64,000 nt of DNA, taken from assembly GCA_002197545.1 (NCBI GenBank), contig NFUO01000262.1, forward strand, positions 1 to 64,000. The letters are read 5' to 3'. A model generated the notes under the pieces. That model was not told the origin of the DNA. It ran no database searches and saw nothing but the letters and a program-made list of their open reading frames with translations. Numbering within the stretch: position 1 is the first letter of the stretch; each line of letters opens with the position of its first letter. Position numbers and translations under genes: made by a program. The DNA comes from Acidobacteria subdivision 2 bacterium RH1 MAG20 (GTDB taxonomy: Bacteria; Acidobacteriota; Terriglobia; Terriglobales; Acidobacteriaceae). Positions 18,107 through 27,000 of the stretch are shown in pieces.

Positions 18107-19804
18107 ATGCCTGCAAACACATCCAGCGCAGTTCGTTACGGCTGGTTTCTACTTTTCGTTGCTGGTCTCGGCGGTCTTCTCTACGGAGTCGATGTAGGCA
18201 TTATCGCCGCCGCATTGCTCTATTTGGGTAAAACCATCAGCCTGACCGTAGCCCAGACCTCTCTCATTGTTGCTGCTGTTTTGGGCGGCGGTATGCTTTC
18301 GTCTTTGGTCGCTGGAATATTGGCCGACTGGTTCGGACGCAAGAAGATGATGATTGTCAGCGGCCTGATGTTTGTTTCGAGCGTTGGCCTGATCGTCATC
18401 TCACAGGGATTCGTTCCGCTCTTTTTAGGCCGCTTATTGCAGGGAATGAGCGGCGGCGTGATCGCGGTGGTTGTGCCGCTCTATCTTGCTGAATGTCTCA
18501 GTGCAACGATCCGGGGAAAGGGTACAGCTATCTTCCAGTTCATGCTCACCTTTGGCATTGTCATTGCCGCTGTGGCTGGTTGGTACTATACCCAGCAGGC
18601 GGAGACCTCCATTGCGGCTGCCGCAGGCAATCTTGCGCTCATTAAGGCCGCTCAAAATCACGCATGGCGAGGGATGTTCCTGGCGGTGATCTATCCCGGC
18701 CTAATCTTCTTTTTCGGATCGTTTGCACTGAGTGAGTCGCCGCGCTGGCTGTTTCGTCGTGGGAGAACTGATGCGGCTATGGCTGCACTTCGGCGGGCAT
18801 CCTCGGAGGAAGAAGCGAATCGAGAGATGCGGGAGATGGAGGTTATGGCTGCCGAGAACAAGCAGAAGGCTGCCACTGACTCTTCCGGTTCTCTGTTTCA
18901 GCGCAAGTATGTAGTGCCATTTATTCTTGCTTGCCTCATCCTGACGCTCAATCAGACAACCGGCATCAATTCGATATTGCCCTTTCTGGTCATTATCTTG
19001 AAACATGCTGGCATGACAGCCAGGCTTGCAACCCAGGGCGATGTTGCCGTGAAGGTACTCAATTGCGTAATGACACTTGTAGCGATTGCTCTCGTAGATA
19101 AGAAGGGACGCAAATTTCTACTCAAAATTGGCACCGGCGGTATCGTGATAGCACTGGTTGCCGGCGCGCTCTTGTTTGTCGGGGTCGAGTCGAAACATAC
19201 AAATCTGCAGGAAAAAGTACAAGCAGCAGTGGTTGGAAATACGCTGACGTTGCCAGTCAATGAAGCCACCCTCGGCCCCTCCGCCACTGGGCGTCCTGTG
19301 GAACTGACCGTGATGTACAACTACGGCGACGGCGACAAGGTAGCCGCAGTCCTGAGCAATGAAAAGGACCCAATTCTCCGCATAGCACCCGACGAAAAGA
19401 CCTCGAACAAGCCTTTGCTCATTAAGCGTGCCCTCTATGGTCCAGTACCGACAGAAAGCACGGGCTGGTTTATTACTTTATGCCTGGCTCTCTTTATCGC
19501 GTCCTATTCAGTAGGGCCGGGTGTAGTCGTCTGGTTAGCGCTTTCTGAGTTGATGCCAACCCGCATCCGTTCGATGGGCATGGGGATTGCCCTGTTTTTA
19601 AATCAGGGGACTTCAACGCTTATTGCCGCTTTGTTCCTGCCGGTTGTAGGCAATTACGGCTACTACGCGATGTTCTTCTTTTGGGCCGGTTGCACTGTAA
19701 TCTACTTCATCATCGCAGCGTTCTTCTTGCCGGAGACCAAGGGAAAAACGCTTGAGGAGATTGAGAAATATTTTGAAACAGGCAAAGACACCGTGACGAC
19801 ATAG
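18107..19804 (+). CDS. MFS sugar-porter family transporter with an enlarged loop
   Basis: An inner-membrane transporter of 565 residues. The sugar-porter signatures are present: the GRKKMM loop between helices 2 and 3, LLQGMSGGVIAVVVPLYLAE after helix 4, SPRWLFRRGR before the central loop, and PETKGKTLEEIE at the C-terminus. About 100 extra residues (roughly 365-460) sit between helices in the second half and read as a soluble extracytoplasmic insertion. Helix 11 also has the variant ALSELMPTRIRSMGMG. It is a proton-coupled sugar or polyol carrier by family; the substrate is unknown. A CGAGGG precedes the ATG. It appears monocistronic. Confidence 0.88.
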   Translation: MPANTSSAVRYGWFLLFVAGLGGLLYGVDVGIIAAALLYLGKTISLTVAQTSLIVAAVLGGGMLSSLVAGILADWFGRKKMMIVSGLMFVSSVGLIVISQGFVPLFLGRLLQGMSGGVIAVVVPLYLAECLSATIRGKGTAIFQFMLTFGIVIAAVAGWYYTQQAETSIAAAAGNLALIKAAQNHAWRGMFLAVIYPGLIFFFGSFALSESPRWLFRRGRTDAAMAALRRASSEEEANREMREMEVMAAENKQKAATDSSGSLFQRKYVVPFILACLILTLNQTTGINSILPFLVIILKHAGMTARLATQGDVAVKVLNCVMTLVAIALVDKKGRKFLLKIGTGGIVIALVAGALLFVGVESKHTNLQEKVQAAVVGNTLTLPVNEATLGPSATGRPVELTVMYNYGDGDKVAAVLSNEKDPILRIAPDEKTSNKPLLIKRALYGPVPTESTGWFITLCLALFIASYSVGPGVVVWLALSELMPTRIRSMGMGIALFLNQGTSTLIAALFLPVVGNYGYYAMFFFWAGCTVIYFIIAAFFLPETKGKTLEEIEKYFETGKDTVTT

Positions 19805-19837
19805 TAAAGGCAGGCTGCTTTTCGCTGCGATCGCTTT

Positions 19838-20536
19838 GGAACTTCAGCAATTCGTATAGGCCAGTTCTGCCACTCCTACGAAACGCGCTTGCCGAAACGG
19901 GGATGAGGGATGTTCTTGACCTTTGCTCCGGCGGAGGCGGTCCATGGTTCGGGTTGGTACGCGACTTTGAAGGTGAACAGCATTTCCCGATTCGCATTCG
20001 TTTGACCGACAAGTATCCAAATCAGGAAGCCTTCGAGAAAGTGCTCACGAGTCCCATGTCAATGGTCGAGTTTGATCCTCAACCGGTTGATGTTGCTGAG
20101 GTGCCGATTGACCTGAGGGGATTCCGTACGATGTTTTCATCGTTTCATCACTTTCGAAAGGGACGACGCCCGGAAGGTTTTGCCTAATGCGGTGGAGAGC
20201 AGAAGAGGTATTGCCATCTTTGAGATGGCTAGGCGTGAGATAAAGATAATGCTGGCCGTCTGCTTCATCCCGTTCTTGGTCTTGTTCCTGACGCCGCGAA
20301 TTCGCCCCTTTCATTGGTCGCGACTGATTTGGACTTATGTCATTCCCGTAGTGCTGTTCGTATTGTGGTTTGACGGATGGATATCCTGCCTCCGCTCCTA
20401 TTCTCACGAAGAACTTAGTGAATTGGTGCGAGGCCTGCCCGGGGAGAGCTATCAGTGGGAGTTAGGAACTCAAGGTGGTGGTTTTTTGCCGGTGACTTAT
20501 TTGATTGGTTATCCCATGAGCGGCACAAACACATAA
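19838..20536 (+). pseudogene. Frameshifted SAM-dependent methyltransferase with C-terminal membrane segments
   Basis: Two open frames together encode one protein. The first ends MFSSFHHFRKGRRPEGFA and stops at a TAA (20185-20187); removing the single T at 20185 joins it to NAVESRRGIAIFE in the next frame, continuing to WELGTQGGGFLPVTYLIGYP at 20513. The SAM loop is VLDLCSGGGGPW. Homology continues upstream of the ATG at 19903 (SNSYRPVLPLLRNALAETG) without any start codon, so about 30 N-terminal residues are also missing. The gene is therefore truncated and frameshifted. Two membrane helices follow the methyltransferase domain (about 20230-20375). Confidence 0.85.
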
Positions 20537-20574
20537 AGAAGATTAGCGCATGGAGCATTTTGGTCTCCTTACCC

Positions 20575-20866
20575 CTAAGGGGCTTCTGTTCTTGAGATTT
20601 GCACTTTATCGCCCGAATGGATGGCCTCGGTTGCGGCCTCGACAACATTGTCTCCAGCTTTAAGTTCGCCGAACACTTCGACCTCACCATTCACCGTATG
20701 TCCCGTCTGGACAGTCACCCACTCCACTTTATCGTTCTCGATACGGATGACGAAGGTGTGTTGTTGATCGGTCGTCACTGCTGTAATCGGAAGGACCAGT
20801 GTCGAATAGTTATGTTCGAGAGGCCACAGTACGGTAGTGAAACTACCGGAAGAGAGCTTGTCATCG
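20575..20866 (-). pseudogene. C-terminal remnant of an RND/HlyD-type efflux adaptor
   Basis: On the minus strand the last 90 or so residues read as the end of a periplasmic adaptor: FTTVLWPLEHNYSTLVLP, then VTTDQQHTFVIRI, VEWVTVQTGHTVNGEVEVFG, LKAGDNVVEAATEAI and GDKVQI. This is the beta-barrel and membrane-proximal part. Nothing of the hairpin or lipoyl domain remains; beyond about 20866 the sequence belongs to a multicopper-oxidase remnant on the other strand. The open frame's apparent ATG at 20976 is inside that other remnant and cannot be its start. Confidence 0.8.
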
Positions 20867-20867
20867 C

Positions 20868-21028
20868 CGGGGACTTTGGGGGTGTTCTTAAAGACGTAGT
20901 AATGTTCCCCGGCTACGGTGAGGTTGAAATTCAATTCACAGCCAATAATCCGGGACGAACGCTCTTTCATTGCCACCAGCAGTTGCGCATGGACTTTGGA
21001 TTTATGACGCTGTTCGATTACGTCTGGC
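20868..21028 (+). pseudogene. C-terminal remnant of a multicopper oxidase
   Basis: About 50 residues match the last cupredoxin domain of multicopper oxidases: GVLKDVVMFPGYGEVEIQF, ANNPGRTLFHCHQQLRMDFGFMTLFDYV. The HCH cluster site is kept, but the His that should follow in HMDFGFM is Arg. The expected stop after FDYV is TGG, so the frame runs on into the DoxX remnant. Upstream it breaks off where the adaptor remnant on the opposite strand starts. Confidence 0.8.
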
Positions 21029-21052
21029 AGCCTACAAAAAGGGGGAGCATAG

Positions 21053-21525
21053 GTGATAACTCAATCAAGATCGGCGAAACAGGTTGCCTGGGGCTGTTGC
21101 TGCTGCGCGTTTTAGTCGGTTGGGTTTCCCTCCCGGAAGACATACAGAAGCTTCTCTTCCCGGCAACTCTCGGAACTGGCCGGTTCGCCAAGATCTGCAT
21201 CCCCTTCCCTCAGTTCTTTGGCCCTTTTGTTTAAATTGTAGAAATAGTCTGCGGAGGCTTTGCCATCGCAGGACTTTTCACAATTTTCGCGGCGCTGCCT
21301 TTACTGATCGACATTCTGGTTGCCATCGCGACCACGAAGTGGCCAATGTTCCTCAAACAGGGATTTTTGGCCGCGATGCACGATGGCCGCACAGATTTTT
21401 GCATGGTTCTCGGGCTAATTGCGATCGCTTTGTTCGGATCAGGAGCTTTTCCTTGTCGAAGACGCGGCGCGCAGTCTGAAGTGAATAGCTTAGCTCTCCA
21501 TGCCGAACGGGTGGCAATTTTATGA
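21053..21525 (+). pseudogene. DoxX-family membrane protein gene, broken by a frameshift and a stop
   Basis: A GTG at 21053 with GGGGGAG seven bases upstream starts a DoxX-like N-terminus (ITQSRSAKQVAWG). The reading then shifts by one base near 21098, consistent with loss of one C, into LLLLRVLVGW and FFGPFV. It hits an in-frame TAA at 21232-21234 and continues as IVEIVCGG, LLIDILVAIATTKWPMFLKQGF and GRTDFCMVLGL to a TGA at 21523-21525. With both lesions removed this would be a four-helix DoxX protein of about 155 residues. The TGA overlaps an ATG (21522) of a further frame that stops after 26 codons, perhaps another broken gene. Confidence 0.85.
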
Positions 21526-21718
21526 GCAGCACCGCCGGGCGGCCCAAAATTTTCTATCCCACTCTTTTGAAGATCGATGTTATCGGAGCCGCAGGTTCGT
21601 AGGTATGAAAAATTCAGACGTATTTGCTCGCGCCCATTCGGATATTGTTCTCTTCAACCTTAAACGGCAATCCCTGCGCCTCCAAGAGAACCATCTTTAA
21701 TAGGATTAGCATAAGACC

Positions 21719-22357
21719 ATGGACACACAGGCGCACTGGGAACAGATCTACGGAACTAAATCACCGGATGAGACGAGCTGGTACGAAGCTCATTTGCAAA
21801 TCTCGCTCGACTGGATCTCGGATGCGGCCAAAGACTACTCTGCTTCGATCATCGATGTTGGAGGCGGTGAATCGACGCTGGTCGATGACTTACTTGCGAG
21901 AGGGTACGGTGCTCTCACAGTCTTGGATGTGGCGAGCGCGGCCATTAGGAAATCTCAGGAGCGTCTAGGACTGGCGGGAAAATCCGTAAATTGGGTGATG
22001 GGCGATGTGACAACGGTTGTTCTCCCTGTCAGCACTTACGACATTTGGCATGATCGGGCTGTCTTCCATTTTCTTACCGAACCCGAACAGCGATTGGCAT
22101 ATATACGTCAGATTGTCTCGGCTCTCAAAGTTGGAGGACAGGTTGTCATGGCAACTTTTGGACCGCTAGGTCCACAGAAGTGCAGTGGGCTCGATACAAA
22201 GCGCTATGATGCAGAATCGTTGAGCCACGAAATGGGGCCGCAGTTTCCCCTGCTACGAAGCTCAATCGTGATCCACCAAACGCCAAAGGGCACGACGCAA
22301 CAGTTCCTTTATTGCCAGTTCAGCTTTAATCCTTGTCAGAAAGGAATTACACTTTGA
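21719..22357 (+). CDS. Class I SAM-dependent methyltransferase
   Basis: A soluble protein of 212 residues: MDTQAHWEQIYGTKSPDETSW at the start, SAM loop IIDVGGGESTLVDDLL, acidic LTVLDVASAAI, then GDVTTVVLP and the post-domain signature WHDRAVFHFLTEPEQR. The late segment KCSGLDTKRYDAESLSHE is typical of a small family often annotated as thiopurine or generic methyltransferases. Substrate unknown. It starts an operon with a rhodanese-like protein (TTGA overlap) and a thioredoxin-like protein. Its start has only a distant AGGA. Confidence 0.85.
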   Translation: MDTQAHWEQIYGTKSPDETSWYEAHLQISLDWISDAAKDYSASIIDVGGGESTLVDDLLARGYGALTVLDVASAAIRKSQERLGLAGKSVNWVMGDVTTVVLPVSTYDIWHDRAVFHFLTEPEQRLAYIRQIVSALKVGGQVVMATFGPLGPQKCSGLDTKRYDAESLSHEMGPQFPLLRSSIVIHQTPKGTTQQFLYCQFSFNPCQKGITL

Positions 22358-22848
22358 AGCTCCATTTTCTTCAGATCACCTCCGCCATAGCCCTGCTTGC
22401 GATCTTCGCTATACCCGGCACAACCATGCAAGCACAACAGGCCGCAACGAAGCCCTTGGCTCTAGCGGACACAACGGTTCCGTCTCCGGCGCTTATGCAA
22501 CCGGCAGAACTCGTGCGAATGTTGCATAGTTCAGAAAAGCCTTTAATACTGCAGGTCGGATCGCATGTTCTTTACGCTGAAGCGCATATACCAGATTCAG
22601 AGTACGTGGGGGCCGCAGGTACGAGTGTAGGATTACAGGCACTGCGCGAGCGGGTATCCAGCCTCAGGAAGGGCCGGTTCATCATCATTTACTGCGGATG
22701 CTGTCCTTGGGAGCATTGCCCGAACATTCGACCAGCTTACGAGCAATTACGTACGCTCGGCTTCACTCAGGTGAGAGTGCTTTATCTGGCTGACAACTTC
22801 GGCGCTGATTGGGTCAACAAGGGCTACCCAATAGCCAAAGGCCGGTAG
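22354..22848 (+). CDS. Exported rhodanese-like domain protein
   Basis: A 164-residue protein with a Sec signal (KLHFLQITSAIALLAIFAI to QAQ) and a rhodanese fold. The active-site loop is FIIIYCGCCPWEHCPNIRPAY: the position of the catalytic Cys is occupied by a CGCC motif with a further Cys five residues on, unlike the usual CxxGxR loop. The start is a TTG at 22354 overlapping the methyltransferase TGA, with AAGGA seven bases upstream; a TTG at 22333 is less likely. With the thioredoxin-like gene 11 bases downstream it suggests periplasmic thiol or sulfur chemistry. The exact reaction is unknown. Confidence 0.85.
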   Translation: MKLHFLQITSAIALLAIFAIPGTTMQAQQAATKPLALADTTVPSPALMQPAELVRMLHSSEKPLILQVGSHVLYAEAHIPDSEYVGAAGTSVGLQALRERVSSLRKGRFIIIYCGCCPWEHCPNIRPAYEQLRTLGFTQVRVLYLADNFGADWVNKGYPIAKGR

Positions 22849-22858
22849 AAAGGGACTG

Positions 22859-23404
22859 ATGCAAAGGTACGTTCAAACTGAGACAATGCGATTTGCCCTG
22901 CTTTTGCCACTTTTGCTGCTGTTCATTACCTCGCTTTCCGTAAATTCTCCACTTATTGCGCAAACAGCACATCTGACGTTAGAAGCGTATCGTGCCGCCC
23001 CGAACTTTTCTCGCTTAGATCTGCATCACAAGAAGATTGAACTGACCTCATCCCGTGGAAAGGTTATTCTGCTCAATTTCTGGGCAACGTGGTGCGGACC
23101 ATGCCTTGTGGAGATGCCCACATTCACCGAATGGCAGAACAAGTACGGCTCTGAGAAGTTCCAGGTGATAGGAATATCAATGGATGATGCGGCTCCGGAC
23201 GTGATCGCGACGGTCAACAAGCTGAAGCTCAACTACCCAGTGTTAATGGGAGACGAACACCTGGGAGCTGCTTACGGCGGCGTCCTCGGACTTCCGGTTA
23301 CGTTCCTGATCGACCGTCATGGAAAGATCCGAGCACGATATCAGGGAGTCTCTGACCTCACGCGTATCAAGGGAGACATTGAGCGCCTTCTCAATACTCG
23401 GTAG
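22859..23404 (+). CDS. TlpA/ResA-like thiol-disulfide oxidoreductase
   Basis: Periplasmic thioredoxin-fold protein of 181 residues. A signal peptide or anchor covers residues 10-35, then an AhpC/TSA-type domain with NFWATWCGPCLVEMP (redox CxxC near residues 78-81), the long insertion typical of TlpA/ResA, and the cis-Pro loop LGLPVTFLIDRHGKI. It would reduce disulfides in exported proteins, for example apocytochromes or copper-binding domains. AGAAAGGGA lies six bases before the ATG. It follows the rhodanese gene by 10 bases, so they share a transcript. Confidence 0.9.
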   Translation: MQRYVQTETMRFALLLPLLLLFITSLSVNSPLIAQTAHLTLEAYRAAPNFSRLDLHHKKIELTSSRGKVILLNFWATWCGPCLVEMPTFTEWQNKYGSEKFQVIGISMDDAAPDVIATVNKLKLNYPVLMGDEHLGAAYGGVLGLPVTFLIDRHGKIRARYQGVSDLTRIKGDIERLLNTR

Positions 23405-23747
23405 AGTCCAAGTGAAATTCTGGTATGTCACAATTCATAGATAACGTTACCAGGCGTGATTGAAGGCTTATGTTGTTATTCCACGCTATGCCCGTGCTGA
23501 TGATGCGCGGGTACGAGATGTAATACCTGATGATGGCAAGAGGCCGCAGGCAAAACACTTCCACGGCTGTAAAGAGCACGAGAAAGGTTGCGGTAAAGCA
23601 AACACCTTGAACCCAAAAAGAGCGCGTGTTCATAATGCCACAGATTAGGTACAGCCGCGGAATCTCCGCTCAAGAGGAACGGTCAGACCCCATGCTTTAC
23701 TTAGCTCACTAGCCGACAATGGAAGCCGCTTGTGCAATTTTTGAATC
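23405..23747. other. Intergenic stretch between convergent genes
   Basis: About 340 bases between the TlpA-like gene and the DUF5818-like gene, which face each other. Short minus-strand frames (for example 23391-23633) contain a hydrophobic run and, in another phase, a His-rich end (PAHHQHGHSVE), which could be the wreck of a small membrane protein. The evidence is too thin to call a gene. Confidence 0.35.
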
Positions 23748-24074
23748 TCAGGATTTAGCGACTTCGATTGAATTAACTGAGATGATGTTCCCGTTCACCT
23801 TTCCCTTGATGCGCACGCTCTGACCGGAAAATTTGTCGAATTGCGATTTGTCGCCTTTCAGGATGTAAAGTTTATCGCCGCTGGCGAGCGCAAAATCCGC
23901 TCCTTGTTTGATGCAGGCGCGAGTGCATTGCCCGGCTGTCGCATCCTTCATCATATGGTGAGCACCGCACATGGCATCTGTGACTGTGCCTGTGATTGTT
24001 TGTGTTGCCTGCGCGAACAGGCTAACTGCGCCTAGAGTGAATACTGCGATGGTGGTAATAGTCTTCGGTGCCAT
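23748..24074 (-). CDS. Small exported DUF5818-like protein
   Basis: A 108-residue protein with a Sec signal (TITTIAVFTLGAVSLFAQA) and a single OB-like domain: ITGTVTDAMCGAHHMM, GQCTRACIKQGADFALASGDKLY, LKGDKSQFDKFSGQSVRIKGKVNG. Proteins of this type are common in Acidobacteria; the Cys and His residues (CGAHHMM, CTRAC) could bind a metal, but no function is established. SD AAGGAG precedes the ATG. It is 14 bases after the CusA-like pump gene and is the last gene of that operon, which suggests a role in periplasmic metal handling. Confidence 0.8.
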   Translation of the reverse strand: MAPKTITTIAVFTLGAVSLFAQATQTITGTVTDAMCGAHHMMKDATAGQCTRACIKQGADFALASGDKLYILKGDKSQFDKFSGQSVRIKGKVNGNIISVNSIEVAKS

Positions 24075-24088
24075 AATGATTCTCCTTG

Positions 24089-27000
24089 TTAAGCGATTGG
24101 ATCTTGGTGCGGGGTGGTTTGGTTATCTTCGCGATGAAGAAGTGTTCCGCGTCTTAGCTCCCGTTCCTTCATCATGACGAAGAAAACAGGGACGAGAATG
24201 AGGACATGGATCGTGGATGTAATCATGCCGCCGACGATAGGGGCGGCTATCGGCTTCATGACATCGGAGCCGATGCCGGACTCCCAAAGAATTGGCGCAA
24301 GGCTGGCCAGCACGGCGCAAACGGTCATCAGCTTCGGGCGGAGGCGCTGGACGGCGCCTTCGATCACGGCTGTTTCGATGTCGGCGTTTGTCAATTCATG
24401 AGGTGACTCGATGCGCTTTTTCAATGCTTCGTGGAGATACACGACCATCACGACGCCGGTCTCAACCGCGATGCCAAAGAGTGCGATATAGCCAACTGCC
24501 ACCGCGACGCTGAAGTTGTAGTGCAGCAGCCATTGCAGTAGCAGCCCTCCGGTCATGGCATAGATTGTGGGAAAGATGAGGACAAGGGCTTCCGCCACGG
24601 AATGGAAGACCATGTAAAGCAGCACGAAGATGAGAAAAAAAACAACGGGAAGAATCAGCTTGAGCCGCTGTTTGGCGCGGAGCTCGAACTCATACTCACC
24701 TGACCAACGATAGGTATAGTTTGGCGGAGACTTTAACTTGTTGCCGAGCAGCTTGTTTGCCTGATCGACAAAGCCGCCGTAGTTCGTATTCTTCAGGTCG
24801 ATGTATACATACCCGGTCAGCGCGCCATCTTCGTCCCGAATCATCGCAGGGCCATGGGAAAACGAAATCTTTGCCACCTGGCTGAGCGGGATCTGGGCGC
24901 CGGAAGGTGTTCCAATGAGGACGCCCTCCATCTGGTCGACATTGTCGCGGAAGGCGCGCTGGTAGCGGACGCTGATTGGGTAGCGCTCGCGGCCCTCGAT
25001 GTTTTCGGCAACGTTCTGGCCGCCAATGCCTGATGCAACCGCAGCCTGAATATCTGCAATTGTCAGGCCATAGCGTGCTGCTTGTTGGCGGTTGGGCTCG
25101 ACGTTGACGTAGAAACCTTGCGCTACTTTTTCCGCGAAGATCGAGCGTACCTCCGGCATTGTGGAGAGGATGCTTTGGATCTGAGCGGCTAGCTTCTGAA
25201 TGCCATCGACGCTTGCGCCCTGCACCTTTAGGCCGACAGGGGTCTTGATCCCCGTCAGTTCCATATCGAGCCGGTTTTCGACCGGCATGGTCCAGGTATT
25301 GGACAGTCCGGGAAACTGGAGTTTCGCATCCATGTCCTGTATCAGGCTGTCGTAGGTAATTCCCGCGGGCCACTCGCTGCGTGGCTTGAGCATGATCGTG
25401 GTGTCATACATATCGAGCGGCGCGTTGTCGGTAGCGCTATCGGAGCGGCCGACCGTCCCGAAGACACTCATCGTCTCTGGAAAGCTGCGCAGAATTTGAT
25501 CCTGCTTTTGGAGCAGGACTTTGGCCTGTCCAATGGATATACCAGGCAGCGCTGTGGGCATATAGAGCGCCGAGCCTTCAAAGAGCGGCGGCATAAACTG
25601 ACTGCCCAAATGAAAAGCAAGCGGTATCGTCACGGCGAGAAAAATCAGGTTGAGGATGATGGTTAGCCAGCGATGATGCAGGCAGAACCGCAGTATAGGG
25701 AGATAAATAGCTTGCGTTACACGGGAAACGGGGTTGGCGCTCTCCGGGCGAAGCCGCCCCCGTATGAGCATGACCATGAGGACTGGAACAAGAGTAATGG
25801 CGAGGATAGAAGAGGAACCGACAGCGAGCGTCTTCGTCCATGCCAGCGGACGAAACATACGGCCCGACTGCGCCTCCAGGAGAAACACGGGCAGGAATGA
25901 AACAACAATAATCAAGAGGGAAAAGAAGAGTGCGGGGCCGACCTGCTTGGCCGCTCCAATGAGAATTCGCTGACGCTCCGGCTCGGATACAGGTTTGGAG
26001 TCATCCTGCTGCCGCTCGGAGAGATGCCGGTAGCCGTTCTCGACCATCACGATGGAAGCATCGACAACTACGCCAATAGCCAGCGCAAGGCCACCGAGCG
26101 ACATGATGTTCGAAGTCACGCCGAGAAAGTAAATTGGAATGGACGAGACCAGCACCGCTATCGGTAGCGCGATAATCGCAATCAACGCGGACCGGAAGTG
26201 AAAGAGAAAGATGATGATGACGAGGCTGACGATAACGACCTCTTCCAGCAGATCGCGCTTCAAGGTGTGAATGGACGCATCGATCAGGCCGGAGCGGTCG
26301 TAGCCCGGCATGATCTCGACGCCTGTCGGCAGAGTTGGAGCGATCTCGCGCAGCTTCTGCTTCACTCCGTTGATGACGTTCAACGCATTTTCGCCTTGCC
26401 GCATCACTACGATGCCGCCAACCGTCTCCCCCTCGCCATTCCACTCGCCAACGCCTTCGCGAATGTCGGGACCAAAACTCACGGTGCCAAGATCGCGCAG
26501 CAGTACCGGCGTGCCGTTTTTGCTGCCCACTGCAACGTCCGCCAGATCGTTGAGCGAATGAAGATATCCCAGTCCACGGATCATGTACTGCGCTCCGTTC
26601 AGGTCCAGAAGCCGCCCGCCAACTTCGTTCGTGCTGGCCTTAACGCGGTCGATCACGGTTGAAAGCGGAATGCCATAGGCGAGCAGTTTATTGGGATCAA
26701 GCTGGACTTGATACTGTTTTACATAGCCGCCAATGCTCGCGACCTCGGCCACTCCGGGCACCGTTTCAAGATCGTAGCGCAGATGCCAATCTTGCAAGCT
26801 CCTCAGATCGGCCAGACTGTGCCGATGGCTCTTATCTACAATGGCGTACTCGTATATCCATCCTGCGCCTGTCGCATCCGGCCCGATGACAGGGTGAACA
26901 TCGGTGGGCAGCCTACCGCTAATCTCCTGCAGGTATTCGACGACGCGCGACCGCGCCCAATAGAGATCTGTCCCATCCTGAAAGACGACGTAGACATAAG

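Noticed and set aside
20599..21234. 211-codon plus-strand open frame read as one protein
   Set aside because: It joins the antisense of the adaptor remnant, the multicopper oxidase remnant and part of DoxX; no single family covers it.
23391..23673. Minus-strand frames with a hydrophobic run and a His-rich end
   Set aside because: They could be a frameshifted small membrane protein, but no family match is recognisable and no ribosome binding site is clear.
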